DNA of 64,000 bases from Alloscardovia macacae (GTDB taxonomy: Bacteria > Actinomycetota > Actinomycetes > Actinomycetales > Bifidobacteriaceae), in contig NZ_MWWT01000008.1 in NCBI RefSeq assembly GCF_002259705.1, positions 124,001 through 188,000 of the forward strand. Reading direction: 5' to 3'. Position numbers and translations under genes: made by a program. Below, piece by piece: positions 27,602 to 37,169 of the stretch. Within the stretch, counting starts at the first letter, position 1; each line of letters starts with the position of its first letter. A model generated the notes under the pieces. That model searched no databases. It had not been told where the DNA came from and worked only from the letters and a program-made list of their open reading frames with translations.

Positions 27602-28933
27602 ATGTCTTCTGCAGCATCTGTACTGCCGGCAGCGCCCGTGCTGACAGCCGCGCCGGCCGGAGCGCCGCTCACGCGCACGCAGCTTCCGTTTTCCATCGTC
27701 GCGAAGCCGACGGGAGCCGCATGTAATCTCGACTGCCAGTACTGCTTCTTCCTCTCGAAGGAGCTGCTGTACAGCGCGCATAAGCAGCAGATGAGCGAGG
27801 AGACGCTCGAGACCTACGTGGCCGAGTACCTGGCTGCGAGCGCGGATGGCGAAGTGACCATGCTGTGGCAGGGCGGCGAGCCGACGCTGCGTGGACTGGA
27901 CTTTTTCCGCCGGCTCGTCGAGCTGTGTGAGGTGTACCGCCGCCCTACGCAGACGGTCAAGCACGCTATTCAGACGAACGGGACACTCATCACGCCTGAG
28001 TGGGCGCAGTTTTTGAAGGAGCATCACTTCCTCGTAGGCATCTCCATCGATGGTCCTGAGGAGTATCATGACTTTTACCGCGTGAATCGCGCGGGCCGCG
28101 GCACGCATGCGCTCGTCGTGCGCGGCTGGAATTATCTGCGTGAGGCGGGCGTGGACTGTAATATCCTGTGCACCGTGCATCACGCGAACGAGGCGCACGG
28201 CCGCGAGGTGTATACCTACTTCCGCGATACGCTGGGTGCGGATTTTATCCAATTCATCCCTATCGTGGAGCGCGTGGACCCAGCGCAGCTGGAGCGTGCG
28301 GAGAGGGGCGGCTGGCGTAAAACTGGGAAAGACAGCGTGGGTCTGCTGTATAAGCAGGCTGGAGATGCTGTCACCTCGCGTTCGACGAAGCCTGAACTCT
28401 ACGGACAGTTCCTCTGCGATGTCTTCGACGAATGGATATCCCATGACGTGGGACGCGTGTATGTACAGGATTTCGATGCCGCGCTCGGCGCTCTCTTTAA
28501 CCAGTACACGGTATGCTCCCACGCTCCCGAATGTGGGACGAATATGGCTCTCGAATTTAATGGAGACGTCTACGCCTGCGACCACTGGGTGGAGCCTGAC
28601 TGGTTCGTGGGAAATGTGACGGAATCCCCCTTCGCTGATCTCGCTCAGACACCGGTCATGCGCGAATTTGCAAAAAAGAAGCACGCACAGCTCACCCAGC
28701 AGTGCCTCACGTGTCCGTTTAAGCGCATGTGTAATGGCGGCTGCCCGAAGGATCGCTTCGTACGCTCGCGCGACGGTGAACTCGGCCAGAACTACCTGTG
28801 CCCAGGATATACGAAGTTTTATGCACACATTCGACCAGATATGGTGGGCATGGCGCGCCTTCTGCGCTCCCAGCATGCTCCTGCCGAGATTATGAATCCC
28901 CTCGTGCGCGCTCAGGTGCGCGCTCGAGCGTAA
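27602..28933 (+). CDS. Anaerobic sulfatase-maturating enzyme (radical SAM, SPASM)
   Basis: 443 residues. It oxidises the sulfatase active-site Cys to formylglycine without oxygen. The radical SAM cluster is 'CNLDCQYC', with 'MLWQGGEPTLRG' following. The C-terminal SPASM region carries the auxiliary cluster cysteines in 'CSHAPECGTNM', 'VYACDHWVEP' and 'CLTCPFKRMCNGGCPKDRF'. The ATG at 27602 is chosen; a longer frame would overlap the sulfatase. It lies 104 bp after the sulfatase and 12 bp before the exporter. No second sulfatase is visible in the window. Confidence 0.93.
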   Translation: MSSAASVLPAAPVLTAAPAGAPLTRTQLPFSIVAKPTGAACNLDCQYCFFLSKELLYSAHKQQMSEETLETYVAEYLAASADGEVTMLWQGGEPTLRGLDFFRRLVELCEVYRRPTQTVKHAIQTNGTLITPEWAQFLKEHHFLVGISIDGPEEYHDFYRVNRAGRGTHALVVRGWNYLREAGVDCNILCTVHHANEAHGREVYTYFRDTLGADFIQFIPIVERVDPAQLERAERGGWRKTGKDSVGLLYKQAGDAVTSRSTKPELYGQFLCDVFDEWISHDVGRVYVQDFDAALGALFNQYTVCSHAPECGTNMALEFNGDVYACDHWVEPDWFVGNVTESPFADLAQTPVMREFAKKKHAQLTQQCLTCPFKRMCNGGCPKDRFVRSRDGELGQNYLCPGYTKFYAHIRPDMVGMARLLRSQHAPAEIMNPLVRAQVRARA

Positions 28934-28945
28934 AGAAAGTTTTTT

Positions 28946-29710
28946 ATGACGTCATCTCTTCTTCTCGCCCTCATCATCGGACTAGGCGTGGGGCTCGTCG
29001 TGGGCGCCCTGGGCGCTGGCGGCGGAATCCTCTCCGTTCCTGTACTCGTGTACATCCTGGGCATGGAGCCTCATGCTGCTTCAGCCGGTTCCCTCGTCAT
29101 CGTGGGACTAACTGCTCTCGTCTCTCTCATCCCCCGCTCGCGCGAGGGCTTCGTGCGCTGGAAGGATGGGGTGGTATTCGGAGCACTGTCCACCGTGGGC
29201 ACGTTCGCCGGTTCTCGACTGTCCGGATGGCTCGATGCGCGTGTGCTCATGCTCCTGTTCAGCGCCCTGCTGGCTGTGGTGGGCGTGGTCATGCTCATCA
29301 AAGCACTGCGTCCCACTGAGGTGAGCCACGCACCCGAGCAGCGCAGCATCATGAAGCTTCTCCTGTGTGCCACAGCCACGGGCTTCCTCACAGGATTCTT
29401 CGGAGTGGGTGGGGGCTTCGCTGTGGTGCCTATGCTCGTGCTCGCTCTCGGCTTTAGCATCCGAGAAGCCTCCTCCACCTCCCTACTGGTCATGATTATC
29501 GCCTCGAGCGTAGGGCTGCTCTCGCGCATCGGCTCACCAGTGAGCGTGGACTGGCTGACGGTACTCATCTTCGCTGCGGCCTCCATGGCTGGTGGCCTCA
29601 TGGGAGCACCCCTGTCTCGACGTGTGAAGGCCAGCACCCTCACGCTCATCTTCGGAGTGCTCCTGCTCGCCGTGGCAGGGTTTGCTCTCGTGCAGACGCT
29701 GTGGTTCTAG
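28946..29710 (+). CDS. TauE/SafE family membrane protein (sulfur-anion exporter)
   Basis: 254 residues with about eight membrane segments. Two internally related halves carry the glycine-rich motifs 'VGALGAGGGILSVPVLVYILGM' and 'TGFFGVGGGFAVVPMLVLALGF', typical of TauE/SafE. It is 12 bp after the maturase, so it most likely expels the sulfate or sulfite released in the cell by the sulfatase. The transported ion is inferred from context. Confidence 0.88.
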   Translation: MTSSLLLALIIGLGVGLVVGALGAGGGILSVPVLVYILGMEPHAASAGSLVIVGLTALVSLIPRSREGFVRWKDGVVFGALSTVGTFAGSRLSGWLDARVLMLLFSALLAVVGVVMLIKALRPTEVSHAPEQRSIMKLLLCATATGFLTGFFGVGGGFAVVPMLVLALGFSIREASSTSLLVMIIASSVGLLSRIGSPVSVDWLTVLIFAAASMAGGLMGAPLSRRVKASTLTLIFGVLLLAVAGFALVQTLWF

Positions 29711-29716
29711 ACACAC

Positions 29717-29746
29717 GTGGGGCCTGCCACGTATGGCAGACCCCAC
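29717..29746. terminator. Bidirectional terminator
   Basis: 29717-29729 pairs with 29734-29746 over 13 positions with one mismatch and a 4-base loop, between two convergent genes. Confidence 0.75.
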
Positions 29747-29773
29747 TGATAAGAGAAGGAAGAATTGACCTTC

Positions 29774-31168
29774 TTACTCGTCACTACCCGGCTGAGGAAT
29801 AAGGAAGGAAGCCAGCAGAGCGAGGACCACGAGTACGAGGCCCGTACCCAGCGCTGCCGTGTAGCCAGCCGTCACGCTCGAACCAGTGAACATGTTCAGC
29901 GCAGCATAGAGCGCCACGTAGCTCAGGCCCGCACCGAGGTTAAACGCACCCGCGTTCAGACCAGGGAGGTAACCAGGGTTATCCTCAGGCGAGAGCACGA
30001 TGCCCAGGCCGTTCAGCATGATATTCGCCGTACCCGCGTAGCTGAAGCCGAGGATGACAGACACGAGCACGAGACCCCAGATGGACGGATGCGCGGCCAC
30101 GAAGAAGCCAGCAGCCACGCCCACGAGCGTGACGATAAGACCGCCGCGCAGAACCGCGCGATATCCGAACTTCGACGCGAGCACGCCAGCCACAGGGCCG
30201 AACGCGAGGCCGATGAGCGCGTATGGAGTCAGCGTGGCGAACGACATCACCGTAGCGCCGAGGCCAGTACCATACTTCGGATCCTGCGCGATAGCTGGAA
30301 CGATACCGTTCATCACAGCGAAAACGCCAGTCATGGTCAGGGTGGTGGTCAGCAGAAGACCCCACGTGCGGCGCTGCTTCATGTAGAAAGTGGAGACCAT
30401 AGGAGCCTTCTTACGCTTCTCAGTCTGCCAGAAGGCCACGAAGCAGACGGCAGCGACGAGCACGAGGACACCAGCGTAGAGCCAGTTCGCAGAAGCAAGC
30501 TTCTGCATTTCGTTAATAGCGGTGATGAGCGTACCCATAGCCACGACAAGGAAGAACACGCCGAGCCAGTCCATAGCAGGAGTCTCCTTCGCCGTGCTTT
30601 CTTCAGCGAAGAGGAAGACGAGGACGATAGCGCATGCCGCGATGACAGCCATGGCAGCGAAGACAGCGCGGAAGCCGCCCACCTCAGCCAGCCAGCCGCC
30701 GAGCAGCGCATCCACGCCCGCGATACCACCGTTCACCGACGTGAGGATGGCCATGAGCTTCGTGTAGCGCTTTTCTTCGGTGACACGATGGTGCAGCATG
30801 ATGAGGCACATCGGCACCACTGGGCCCGCAGCGCCCTGCAGCACGCGGCCGATCATAAGGAACGTCACGTTCGCCGCGAGAGCCGAGATAATGCAGCCGA
30901 CGGTCGTGGCCACGAGAATGCCGAGCAGAACCTTCTTACGTCCCGCGATATCCGCCAGACGCGGCAGGAACAGCGAGAAGAGCGCGGCAGCGGTGAAGAA
31001 GACCGTCTGCGTGAGCGCTATCTGTGCGTCTGTGGTGTTCAATTCTTTGCTCATGGTGGCCAGCGCTGGAGACAGCATGGAAGCATTCAGCTGGAATGCG
31101 AAGATGGCCACGAGAAGCGCTGCCATCAGTGCGACGATGGACTTTCCGCCCTCTTTCAGTTCACTCAC
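29774..31168 (-). CDS. MFS transporter, drug:H+ antiporter type
   Basis: 464 residues with at least 12 predicted membrane segments. 'LNASMLSPALATMSKELNTTDAQIALTQTVFFTAAALFSLFLPRLADIAGRKKVLLG' is the DHA-type N-terminus. The GTG at 31168 follows GGAG by 8 bases. A longer reading to 31354 would add 62 residues of low-complexity Arg/Ala/Pro sequence and is not supported. The substrate is unknown; no regulator is adjacent. Confidence 0.87.
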   Translation of the reverse strand: MSELKEGGKSIVALMAALLVAIFAFQLNASMLSPALATMSKELNTTDAQIALTQTVFFTAAALFSLFLPRLADIAGRKKVLLGILVATTVGCIISALAANVTFLMIGRVLQGAAGPVVPMCLIMLHHRVTEEKRYTKLMAILTSVNGGIAGVDALLGGWLAEVGGFRAVFAAMAVIAACAIVLVFLFAEESTAKETPAMDWLGVFFLVVAMGTLITAINEMQKLASANWLYAGVLVLVAAVCFVAFWQTEKRKKAPMVSTFYMKQRRTWGLLLTTTLTMTGVFAVMNGIVPAIAQDPKYGTGLGATVMSFATLTPYALIGLAFGPVAGVLASKFGYRAVLRGGLIVTLVGVAAGFFVAAHPSIWGLVLVSVILGFSYAGTANIMLNGLGIVLSPEDNPGYLPGLNAGAFNLGAGLSYVALYAALNMFTGSSVTAGYTAALGTGLVLVVLALLASFLIPQPGSDE

Positions 31169-31371
31169 CGTGTAAACTCCTTTATTTATCTGCCCTGTGT
31201 GAGTAGGTGTACGTACAGCGTGTGGTACGGGTGCGTGCGCCGGGTCCTCGGCGCGTGTGCGTGGCGCGCGTGGTTCACGCGTGTAAGCCGCCGCGAGCGC
31301 GTACACTTTTCTGACAACGTTCTCAAGGATATACCCATTTTTGGTTAAACGCAAAACCTAAGCAAAATCAA

Positions 31372-31469
31372 GGCGTGTCGGCGGACGTAAAGTGGGGTGG
31401 GTGTTCGGACGGGCTCGAACGGCGCGCAACCGAGCGTCAGAAAAAGCCCGAAAGCGACGCCGACACGCC
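31372..31469. repeat. 12-bp inverted repeat in gene-free spacer
   Basis: GGCGTGTCGGCG (31372-31383) and CGCCGACACGCC (31458-31469) are a perfect inverted pair. The spacer 31169-31844 holds no credible gene and is packed with repeats: this pair, three copies of the GGGCTT repeat and the palindrome IR3. Confidence 0.7.
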
Positions 31470-31540
31470 CGAAATTTCAGGGCTTTGGGCTCACTTTGGG
31501 GCTTTTCTCGACATGCCTCCTTTTGAGCTTTTCGGACACT
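31434..31540. repeat. Degenerate copies R5-R7 of a dispersed GGGCTT repeat
   Basis: R5 (31434-31456, minus) matches R2 at 55818 at about 19 of 23 positions. R6 (31491-31513, plus) matches at about 18 of 23. R7 (31518-31539, plus) is weaker. The consensus is CACTTTTGGGCTTWTTCYGACGC. Confidence 0.55.
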
Positions 31541-31603
31541 ACCTTCTCTCGAGGCTCTCCACGATCCCCACCCCGACTAGCATCCCGCTCTTCAGATGCA
31601 CCT

Positions 31604-31692
31604 GTCCCAAAAAGCTCACTCCTCTTTTCCTACAACGATGTATCTACGCCTCGTACAAGGATGTATCTGACGACGAGTGAGCTTTTTGGGAC
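31604..31692. repeat. Large palindrome IR3 (18-bp perfect arms) with internal direct repeats
   Basis: Arms 31604-31621 and 31675-31692 pair perfectly. The 53-base interior carries two direct repeats of TACAASGATGTATCT. It lies in a divergent spacer upstream of the small membrane protein and the MFS gene, unlike IR1 and IR2. Confidence 0.8.
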
Positions 31693-31844
31693 GGCGGCCC
31701 CTCACCCTCACCCTCACTCTCGCCCATTCTCACCCCAGCACCTACGCGCCTCACTCTCACCCGTAGTATACTAGTGTCATACCGTACGCAGCTGTACCGG
31801 TAAAAAGGAAAGACGGAGAGAATACCACGCAGGAGATGAGAGAG

Positions 31845-32255
31845 ATGACGAGCACAGAACCACACCCGAGCGAGCACCCGAGCACGACCCCGACCACGGC
31901 CCCAAGCTCGGTCCAGACCTCGCACACCCCCGCACACCACACAGTCGCTGCCGTACCTACATCAGATAATGGCGTCATCTTCGACGTCCGCCCACTGATA
32001 GCCGTCACCTGGTCCACAGCCATCCTCAGCATTATTCTGGTCGTCGCAGCGTTCCAGAAGACAGATGCTCTCACTTTCGTCTCCCTGTACATGCACATGC
32101 GCCGCGCCTGGCTCGTGCAGATTCTCTTCTTCCTCTCCTTCTGCGGCTCCATCACCGGATACGCGGCCTGGCGTCAGAGCGGAAAGATGCTTCTGCTCGT
32201 GCCCACACTGATTAACCTCGTGTACTTTATTCCGCTGCTGTTCCAGATTTTCTAA
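31845..32255 (+). CDS. Small membrane protein, unknown function
   Basis: 136 residues. A Thr/Pro/Ser/His-rich N-terminal tail of about 45 residues is followed by three hydrophobic segments: 'VRPLIAVTWSTAILSIILVVAAF', 'LVQILFFLSFCGSITGYAAW' and 'MLLLVPTLINLVYFIPLLFQIF'. GGAG lies 10 bases before the ATG at 31845; an ATG at 31836 sits too close to that site. No known domain is recognised and neighbours give no hint. Confidence 0.7.
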   Translation: MTSTEPHPSEHPSTTPTTAPSSVQTSHTPAHHTVAAVPTSDNGVIFDVRPLIAVTWSTAILSIILVVAAFQKTDALTFVSLYMHMRRAWLVQILFFLSFCGSITGYAAWRQSGKMLLLVPTLINLVYFIPLLFQIF

Positions 32256-32286
32256 ATTTTCTAACGCTCCACTCAGCTCAGACCTG

Positions 32287-32338
32287 GTGAGGGGCTGCAT
32301 CGTTATGGCCTCCACGACGCAGCCCCTCACCTTTGTAC
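32287..32338. terminator. Terminator between convergent genes
   Basis: GGTGAGGGGCTGC pairs with GCAGCCCCTCACC, followed by TTTG. It separates the small membrane protein gene from the convergent TetR gene. Confidence 0.7.
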
Positions 32339-32374
32339 CCACCTCGTTCTCCACGCCCACACATCGCTCCTCTT

Positions 32375-32980
32375 TCACTCTTCTCTCACCCCACGCCGTA
32401 GCATGTCCGGTAGAGTCTCCATCACCACACTAAAGTGTGCTATAACAGCGTCCACACTGCGTTCGGAGTCATCCATCTCCCCCGCAGCTAAGCCTTTAAA
32501 GCCATTCACGAGCATTCCTGCTATAGCTTCAGTAAAGAAATGGCATAAGAACTTCTCAAACTCCTGGGGAACTCGACCACTCAGTCTCAGCTCCTTTTCC
32601 CTCTCGGAGATAATCCGTGTCATTAGAGCAGTGAAGTCATAGTAAAAGAAGTTCTTGAGCCCCTCGCGCCCGAGCGTATCATAAGCACAGTTGAGGATGT
32701 GCGTATTCTCCTGAACATAGTGAACGACAAAGCGGATAGCATCCTCATAATCATTCACGAGGTCGAACTGCGCCACCACCTGTACTGCCTCTTGATAGAG
32801 CATCCATTCGAGAAGCGCATTAATGTCGGCGAAATGATAGTAAAACGTCTTCCGATTAACGTGACTGTCGGCCACGAGTGCACTGACCGTTATTTTGCTC
32901 AGTGGCTTGTCGCTCATCGCTTTCTTCAGGCTCTCAGCCAGCTGAGTCTTCGTCAGCAGAGAGGATTCTTCATTCTTCAT
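32375..32980 (-). CDS. TetR/AcrR family regulator
   Basis: 201 residues. The N-terminal helix-turn-helix is 'TKTQLAESLKKAMSDKPLSKITVSALVADSHVNRKTFYYHFADINALLEWM', ending in the FYYHF recognition-helix signature. The C-terminal half is an unspecific ligand domain. The ATG at 32980 follows GAGGTG. It is last in the order ATPase, permease, TetR on one strand, so it probably controls the ABC exporter. Confidence 0.9.
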   Translation of the reverse strand: MKNEESSLLTKTQLAESLKKAMSDKPLSKITVSALVADSHVNRKTFYYHFADINALLEWMLYQEAVQVVAQFDLVNDYEDAIRFVVHYVQENTHILNCAYDTLGREGLKNFFYYDFTALMTRIISEREKELRLSGRVPQEFEKFLCHFFTEAIAGMLVNGFKGLAAGEMDDSERSVDAVIAHFSVVMETLPDMLRRGVREE

Positions 32981-33117
32981 CACCTCATAGTGTACATGCT
33001 CCCAGACCATACGCGCATCCTCTCGTATCCTTCATATCCATAAAAACGCGGGGCATGTGCGCTCTTCCCCACACATACCCCACGCACCCCACACATCTCA
33101 CACTCCCCTGAGACCTA

Positions 33118-36100
33118 CTACTCCACGGACTTCAGCGCCTGCAGCATATCCACCTTCGTCAGCCGGTGATGGATGAGAACACCCAGCGCGGCAGTGATGA
33201 CTCCCACCACGATGACAGGCACCACGAAGGCTTTCGCGCCCAGCCCCGGGTTAAACATCACTTCATCAGGTGGTACCACGGTGATGATGTACTGGAACAG
33301 CGCATCGCCGAGACCGTACCCCACGAGGATTCCTGCTGCTGTCAGCAGGATGGTCTCACGGAAGATATACATGGTCACTTCCTTATTAAAGAAGCCGAGT
33401 ACCTTAATGGTGGAGAGCTCACGTATACGCTCGGAGACGTTAATGTTTGTGAGGTTATACAGGATGACCACCGCCAGTAGGATGGCCACGATGATGAGAA
33501 TCTGCATGATTCGATTCAGCGAGGTGACGATGGTGCTGATTTGATTCATCATGGTCGTGTTCTGTACCACGCCCTTCACTCCGTCGAGTGCTACGAAGGC
33601 GCTCGCTTGCTTCTGAGCGTTCTCCATGCTCCGGTCCTTCAGAGTGACGAGATAGGCGTTTGTCGCATACGAAGTTCCGTATGTTTTCTCATACACAGAG
33701 CGATTCATGAACAGGAAGTGTCCCGTATACATCTCCGTTATGCCCGAGATACGTACTGTTCGCGAGGTGCCGTCCGCGTCGGTAAAGGTGAACGTGGAGC
33801 CCACCTGAGCACCAGTCAGCTGCGCTAAGCGCTCGCTGATAACCGCGCCGTCCGCACTCGACCCGCTCGACAGGCTCAGCGCCTCCCCATTCGCGCGCTG
33901 CTGCAGCCGGATGTACTGTCCCAGCTCGTCCGCACTCTCAGGCACGATCAGGCGAATCTCCTGCTTATCGTTATGCGCGCCGGCCGTCTTCGTCACGCTC
34001 TCATAATGCACACCCGCGTGACTGTGCACAGCCAAACTGTCCAGCAGCTTCTCGATGGCATCGCGCTCAGCGGAAGTAGCGCCGCTCTTTTCCGCCACGA
34101 TGAGGTCGTACGTCATAATCTGGCCGAATTGACGCTCATTAATACCCGAAACGGAATGCTGCACGCTAAAACCAGCGAAAATGAGCATCACCGAACCGCA
34201 CACGCCGAAAACGGTCATCAGCATACGCTTCTTATAGCGGAAGATGTTCCGCGCGGTCACCTTATGGTTAAAGCTCATGCGCGACCACAGCGGGGTGATG
34301 CATTCCAGCAGAATGCGCGAGCCCTGTTCCGGCGCTTTCGGCAGCAGCAGCTCGGTCGGCTTATCACGCAGCTCTTTGCGCGCGGCGAGCCATGCAGGCA
34401 GCACCGTGCTGAGGAAGGCGAGCGCGAGCGCCACGAGCGTGATGAACGGATAGAAGTGAAGCTGAATGCGCGGATAGCTGAAGCTCTTCGCGTACACGCT
34501 ATAGACGATGCTCGGCAGAAGCAGATGTCCGGCGATGATGCCGATGAGCGAGCCCGCGAGGCCTGCAGCCATACCGTAGACCGTAAATTTCTTCACGATG
34601 TCGCGGTTCGTATAGCCGAGGGCTTTGAGCGTTCCCGAGTTGATACGTTCCTCGTCTACGAATCGCGCCATAGTCGTCAGCGTAACGAGCGCGGCCACAA
34701 AGTAGAGGACGAGTGGGAAGACGCGGGCGAGCGCATCCACGATATTCGAGACGCTCGAGTAGATGCGGTATCCTTCCGACCCCGGCAGTTCGCGACGCGT
34801 GTCGAGCGAGTATACCGGCTTCGTCAGCGCATCGAGCTGACTCTGCGCGTCCGCTATCTTCGCCTCGCCGTCCTCTATCTCCGCGCGAGCGCTTGGCTCC
34901 TTCTCGTTATACTGCGCCCACCCGTCCGCGAGTTCCTGGCTTTTGCGCTCGATGGTCGCGTTCGCCTCGTCAAGCTGAGCACGCGCTGCATTCAGCTGCG
35001 CATCCGCCTGCTGCTTTCGCGCGGAGTACGTCTTCTCTCCTTGGGCCAATTCCTCCTGCTTCTGCGCTATCTGCGCGCGTGCAGCGTTCAGCTGGTTCTG
35101 ACCCGCCTGGATCTTCTGCGCGTTCTGAGCATACTCCGCTTCCTTCGCGTCGAGCTGTGCTTTCGCTGCGTTCAGCTGGGCGCGTGCCTGCTGAACCTGC
35201 TGAGTCTGCTCTTCCTGCGTCCCGCCGAGAAGACCGGCAGCTGCCGCCTGCTCGAGCTGGGTGACCTGCTGGTCCTTCTGCGCATAGTCTGCCTGAGCAG
35301 CGTCGAGCTGAGCGCGCGCCTGGCTGAGCTGATTCTGTGCCTGATTCAGCGCGTCGCTCTGCTGGCGCACCTGCTCCTGAGCTGCTTCGAGCTGCGCGCG
35401 TCCTGTGTTCAGCTGCGCGCGTGCGGAAGCGAGCTGACGTGCGGCGTCTGCCTTTTTCGTCTCGTAGGTGTTCTTCCCGTTCGCATACTGGGTGCGAGCG
35501 TCGGCGAGCTGCTTGTCGCCTTCTGTCAATGTATCGTGGGCGTCACTCAGCTGCTTTTTTGCATCATCGACCTTTGTCTGCGCCTCGTCTATCTTCTCCT
35601 GGTATGTCTTTTTTATGGCAGCGAGACGTTCGGACGGCTGGTCTTCGAGAGCAGTGTCCAGCGCCTTCTTATGCTGGGTGATCTTTTGCGTGTACTCGTC
35701 CGAGTACGGGTCCAGGCCCTGCGTATCGGTGAAGCTCAGGCGAGCTATCATATACACATCCGAGTCGAAGGCGTCTGGAGTGACCACACCATACCCCTCG
35801 AGTTCACCCGTGCCCGCCGTGGACTGACCGCGGTTAATCGTGGACATCAGCTCGCTCGACTGCGCGAAACCGACCACAGTGAAGCTATGGTGTCTGAGCA
35901 CAGTATGTCCTGCTGCGTCTTCTTTTTCTGTGAAGTCTATGGTGCTGCCGAGCTTATACTTCCCGTCGCTTTCGAAGCGCGGGTCGAGCGCTATCTCGGT
36001 GCTGGTCTTCGGCATGCGTCCAGACTTGAGCTCGTAGAGAGACAAGTCCTTCGTTTGCGAGTAGATACGCATGCTCGTATCCGTGTTCGTCACAGTCACA

Positions 36101-36378
36101 TCTTTGAGGTATCCATACTCGAGGTGCTGGATGCCAGAGACAGAGCTGATGGCTTTCTCGTTCGCCTCATCGATGCCATAGTCTCCTATGACGCTCACGT
36201 CAGCGAGCTTATGCTCGGCGAAGTAACTGGCTCCTGTGGCGCGCATATCCGGGCCCGTCACATACAGGCCCACGAGAGCGAAGGAGCCCAGTGCTATGAG
36301 GCACAGGATAGAGATGAAGCGCGTAAGTGACTTCGTAAAACTGATACGGATATCTTTATGAAGTATTCTTTTCGACAT
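33118..36378 (-). CDS. FtsX-type ABC exporter permease with long coiled-coil ectodomain
   Basis: 1086 residues, much longer than a standard MacB permease. A first membrane segment (about 18-40) is followed by a large external region. Residues about 255-505 form a heptad-rich coiled coil full of 'LNAARAQLDAAQ'-like repeats. Two FtsX/MacB permease domains follow, with membrane segments near 550-680 and a C-terminal set near 950-1080. Such proteins pair with a single ATPase and export or extract lipids, peptides or drugs. The stop and start regions abut the ATPase gene by 3 bp. Confidence 0.88.
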   Translation of the reverse strand: MSKRILHKDIRISFTKSLTRFISILCLIALGSFALVGLYVTGPDMRATGASYFAEHKLADVSVIGDYGIDEANEKAISSVSGIQHLEYGYLKDVTVTNTDTSMRIYSQTKDLSLYELKSGRMPKTSTEIALDPRFESDGKYKLGSTIDFTEKEDAAGHTVLRHHSFTVVGFAQSSELMSTINRGQSTAGTGELEGYGVVTPDAFDSDVYMIARLSFTDTQGLDPYSDEYTQKITQHKKALDTALEDQPSERLAAIKKTYQEKIDEAQTKVDDAKKQLSDAHDTLTEGDKQLADARTQYANGKNTYETKKADAARQLASARAQLNTGRAQLEAAQEQVRQQSDALNQAQNQLSQARAQLDAAQADYAQKDQQVTQLEQAAAAGLLGGTQEEQTQQVQQARAQLNAAKAQLDAKEAEYAQNAQKIQAGQNQLNAARAQIAQKQEELAQGEKTYSARKQQADAQLNAARAQLDEANATIERKSQELADGWAQYNEKEPSARAEIEDGEAKIADAQSQLDALTKPVYSLDTRRELPGSEGYRIYSSVSNIVDALARVFPLVLYFVAALVTLTTMARFVDEERINSGTLKALGYTNRDIVKKFTVYGMAAGLAGSLIGIIAGHLLLPSIVYSVYAKSFSYPRIQLHFYPFITLVALALAFLSTVLPAWLAARKELRDKPTELLLPKAPEQGSRILLECITPLWSRMSFNHKVTARNIFRYKKRMLMTVFGVCGSVMLIFAGFSVQHSVSGINERQFGQIMTYDLIVAEKSGATSAERDAIEKLLDSLAVHSHAGVHYESVTKTAGAHNDKQEIRLIVPESADELGQYIRLQQRANGEALSLSSGSSADGAVISERLAQLTGAQVGSTFTFTDADGTSRTVRISGITEMYTGHFLFMNRSVYEKTYGTSYATNAYLVTLKDRSMENAQKQASAFVALDGVKGVVQNTTMMNQISTIVTSLNRIMQILIIVAILLAVVILYNLTNINVSERIRELSTIKVLGFFNKEVTMYIFRETILLTAAGILVGYGLGDALFQYIITVVPPDEVMFNPGLGAKAFVVPVIVVGVITAALGVLIHHRLTKVDMLQALKSVE

Positions 36379-36381
36379 GTT

Positions 36382-37083
36382 TTACCACTCGATCTGTTCG
36401 ATGGGCGTAGGATGGGCATTCACTTCGATGCTTTTCACTGTTCCGTCATGCATGTGAATGACGCGGTCTGCTATGGGAGCGATGGCAGCGTTATGTGTCA
36501 CGATGATGACGGTGGCACCTTTCACTCGGCTCATATCCTGCAGAATCTTCAGCACCTGCTTACCCGTGTTATAATCCAGCGCACCGGTCGGCTCGTCACA
36601 CAGGAGAATCTTCGGATTCTTCGCCACTGCTCGAGCTATGGCCACGCGCTGCTGCTCACCGCCCGAGAGCTGCGCAGGGAAATTATTCAGTCTCTTTTCC
36701 AGTCCCACATCGATGAGTGCTTGCGTAGGATCCTGCGCATTTTCTACTATCTCCGAAGCGAGTTCCACATTTTCTTTCGCGGTGAGATTCTGGACGAGAT
36801 TATAAAACTGAAAAACGAATCCCACATCATAGCGGCGGTAGCCTATCCGGTCTTTATCCGTATATTCAGAGATGTTCTTCCCGTCGATGAAAATGGATCC
36901 TTCATCATTCGTATCCATGCCGCCGAGGATGTTCAGCATGGTGGATTTTCCGGCTCCCGATGTACCGAGAATGATGGCGAGTTCGCCCTTTTCGATGGAA
37001 AAGTTCACGTCATGGTTTGCCTCGATGACCGTGTCACCCATAGTGTAGCGCTTAAAGCTATGCTGCACGTCTATATAGCTCAT
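36382..37083 (-). CDS. ABC exporter ATP-binding protein (LolD/MacB type)
   Basis: 233 residues. Walker A 'GTSGAGKST', Q-loop '[16 protein letters not shown]', signature '[14 protein letters not shown]', Walker B '[12 protein letters not shown]' and switch His in 'IVTHNAAI' are all present. GGAG precedes the ATG at 37083 by 7 bases; a longer frame to 37107 is not favoured. It is the first gene of the exporter operon and is followed 3 bp later by the permease. Confidence 0.93.
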   Translation of the reverse strand: MSYIDVQHSFKRYTMGDTVIEANHDVNFSIEKGELAIILGTSGAGKSTMLNILGGMDTNDEGSIFIDGKNISEYTDKDRIGYRRYDVGFVFQFYNLVQNLTAKENVELASEIVENAQDPTQALIDVGLEKRLNNFPAQLSGGEQQRVAIARAVAKNPKILLCDEPTGALDYNTGKQVLKILQDMSRVKGATVIIVTHNAAIAPIADRVIHMHDGTVKSIEVNAHPTPIEQIEW

Positions 37084-37169
37084 GTCTTTTCTCCTTAGTC
37101 CAAACAACTCTGTTCAGTCTACGGAGCTTCTTTTCGCAGTACTACGGACAAACACACCGTGAGTGTGGT

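Noticed and set aside
31375-31774. Short overlapping plus-strand frames of 101 and 125 codons in the spacer before the small membrane protein
   Set aside because: They cross the inverted repeats, lack ribosome binding sites and have Pro/Ser-rich random composition.
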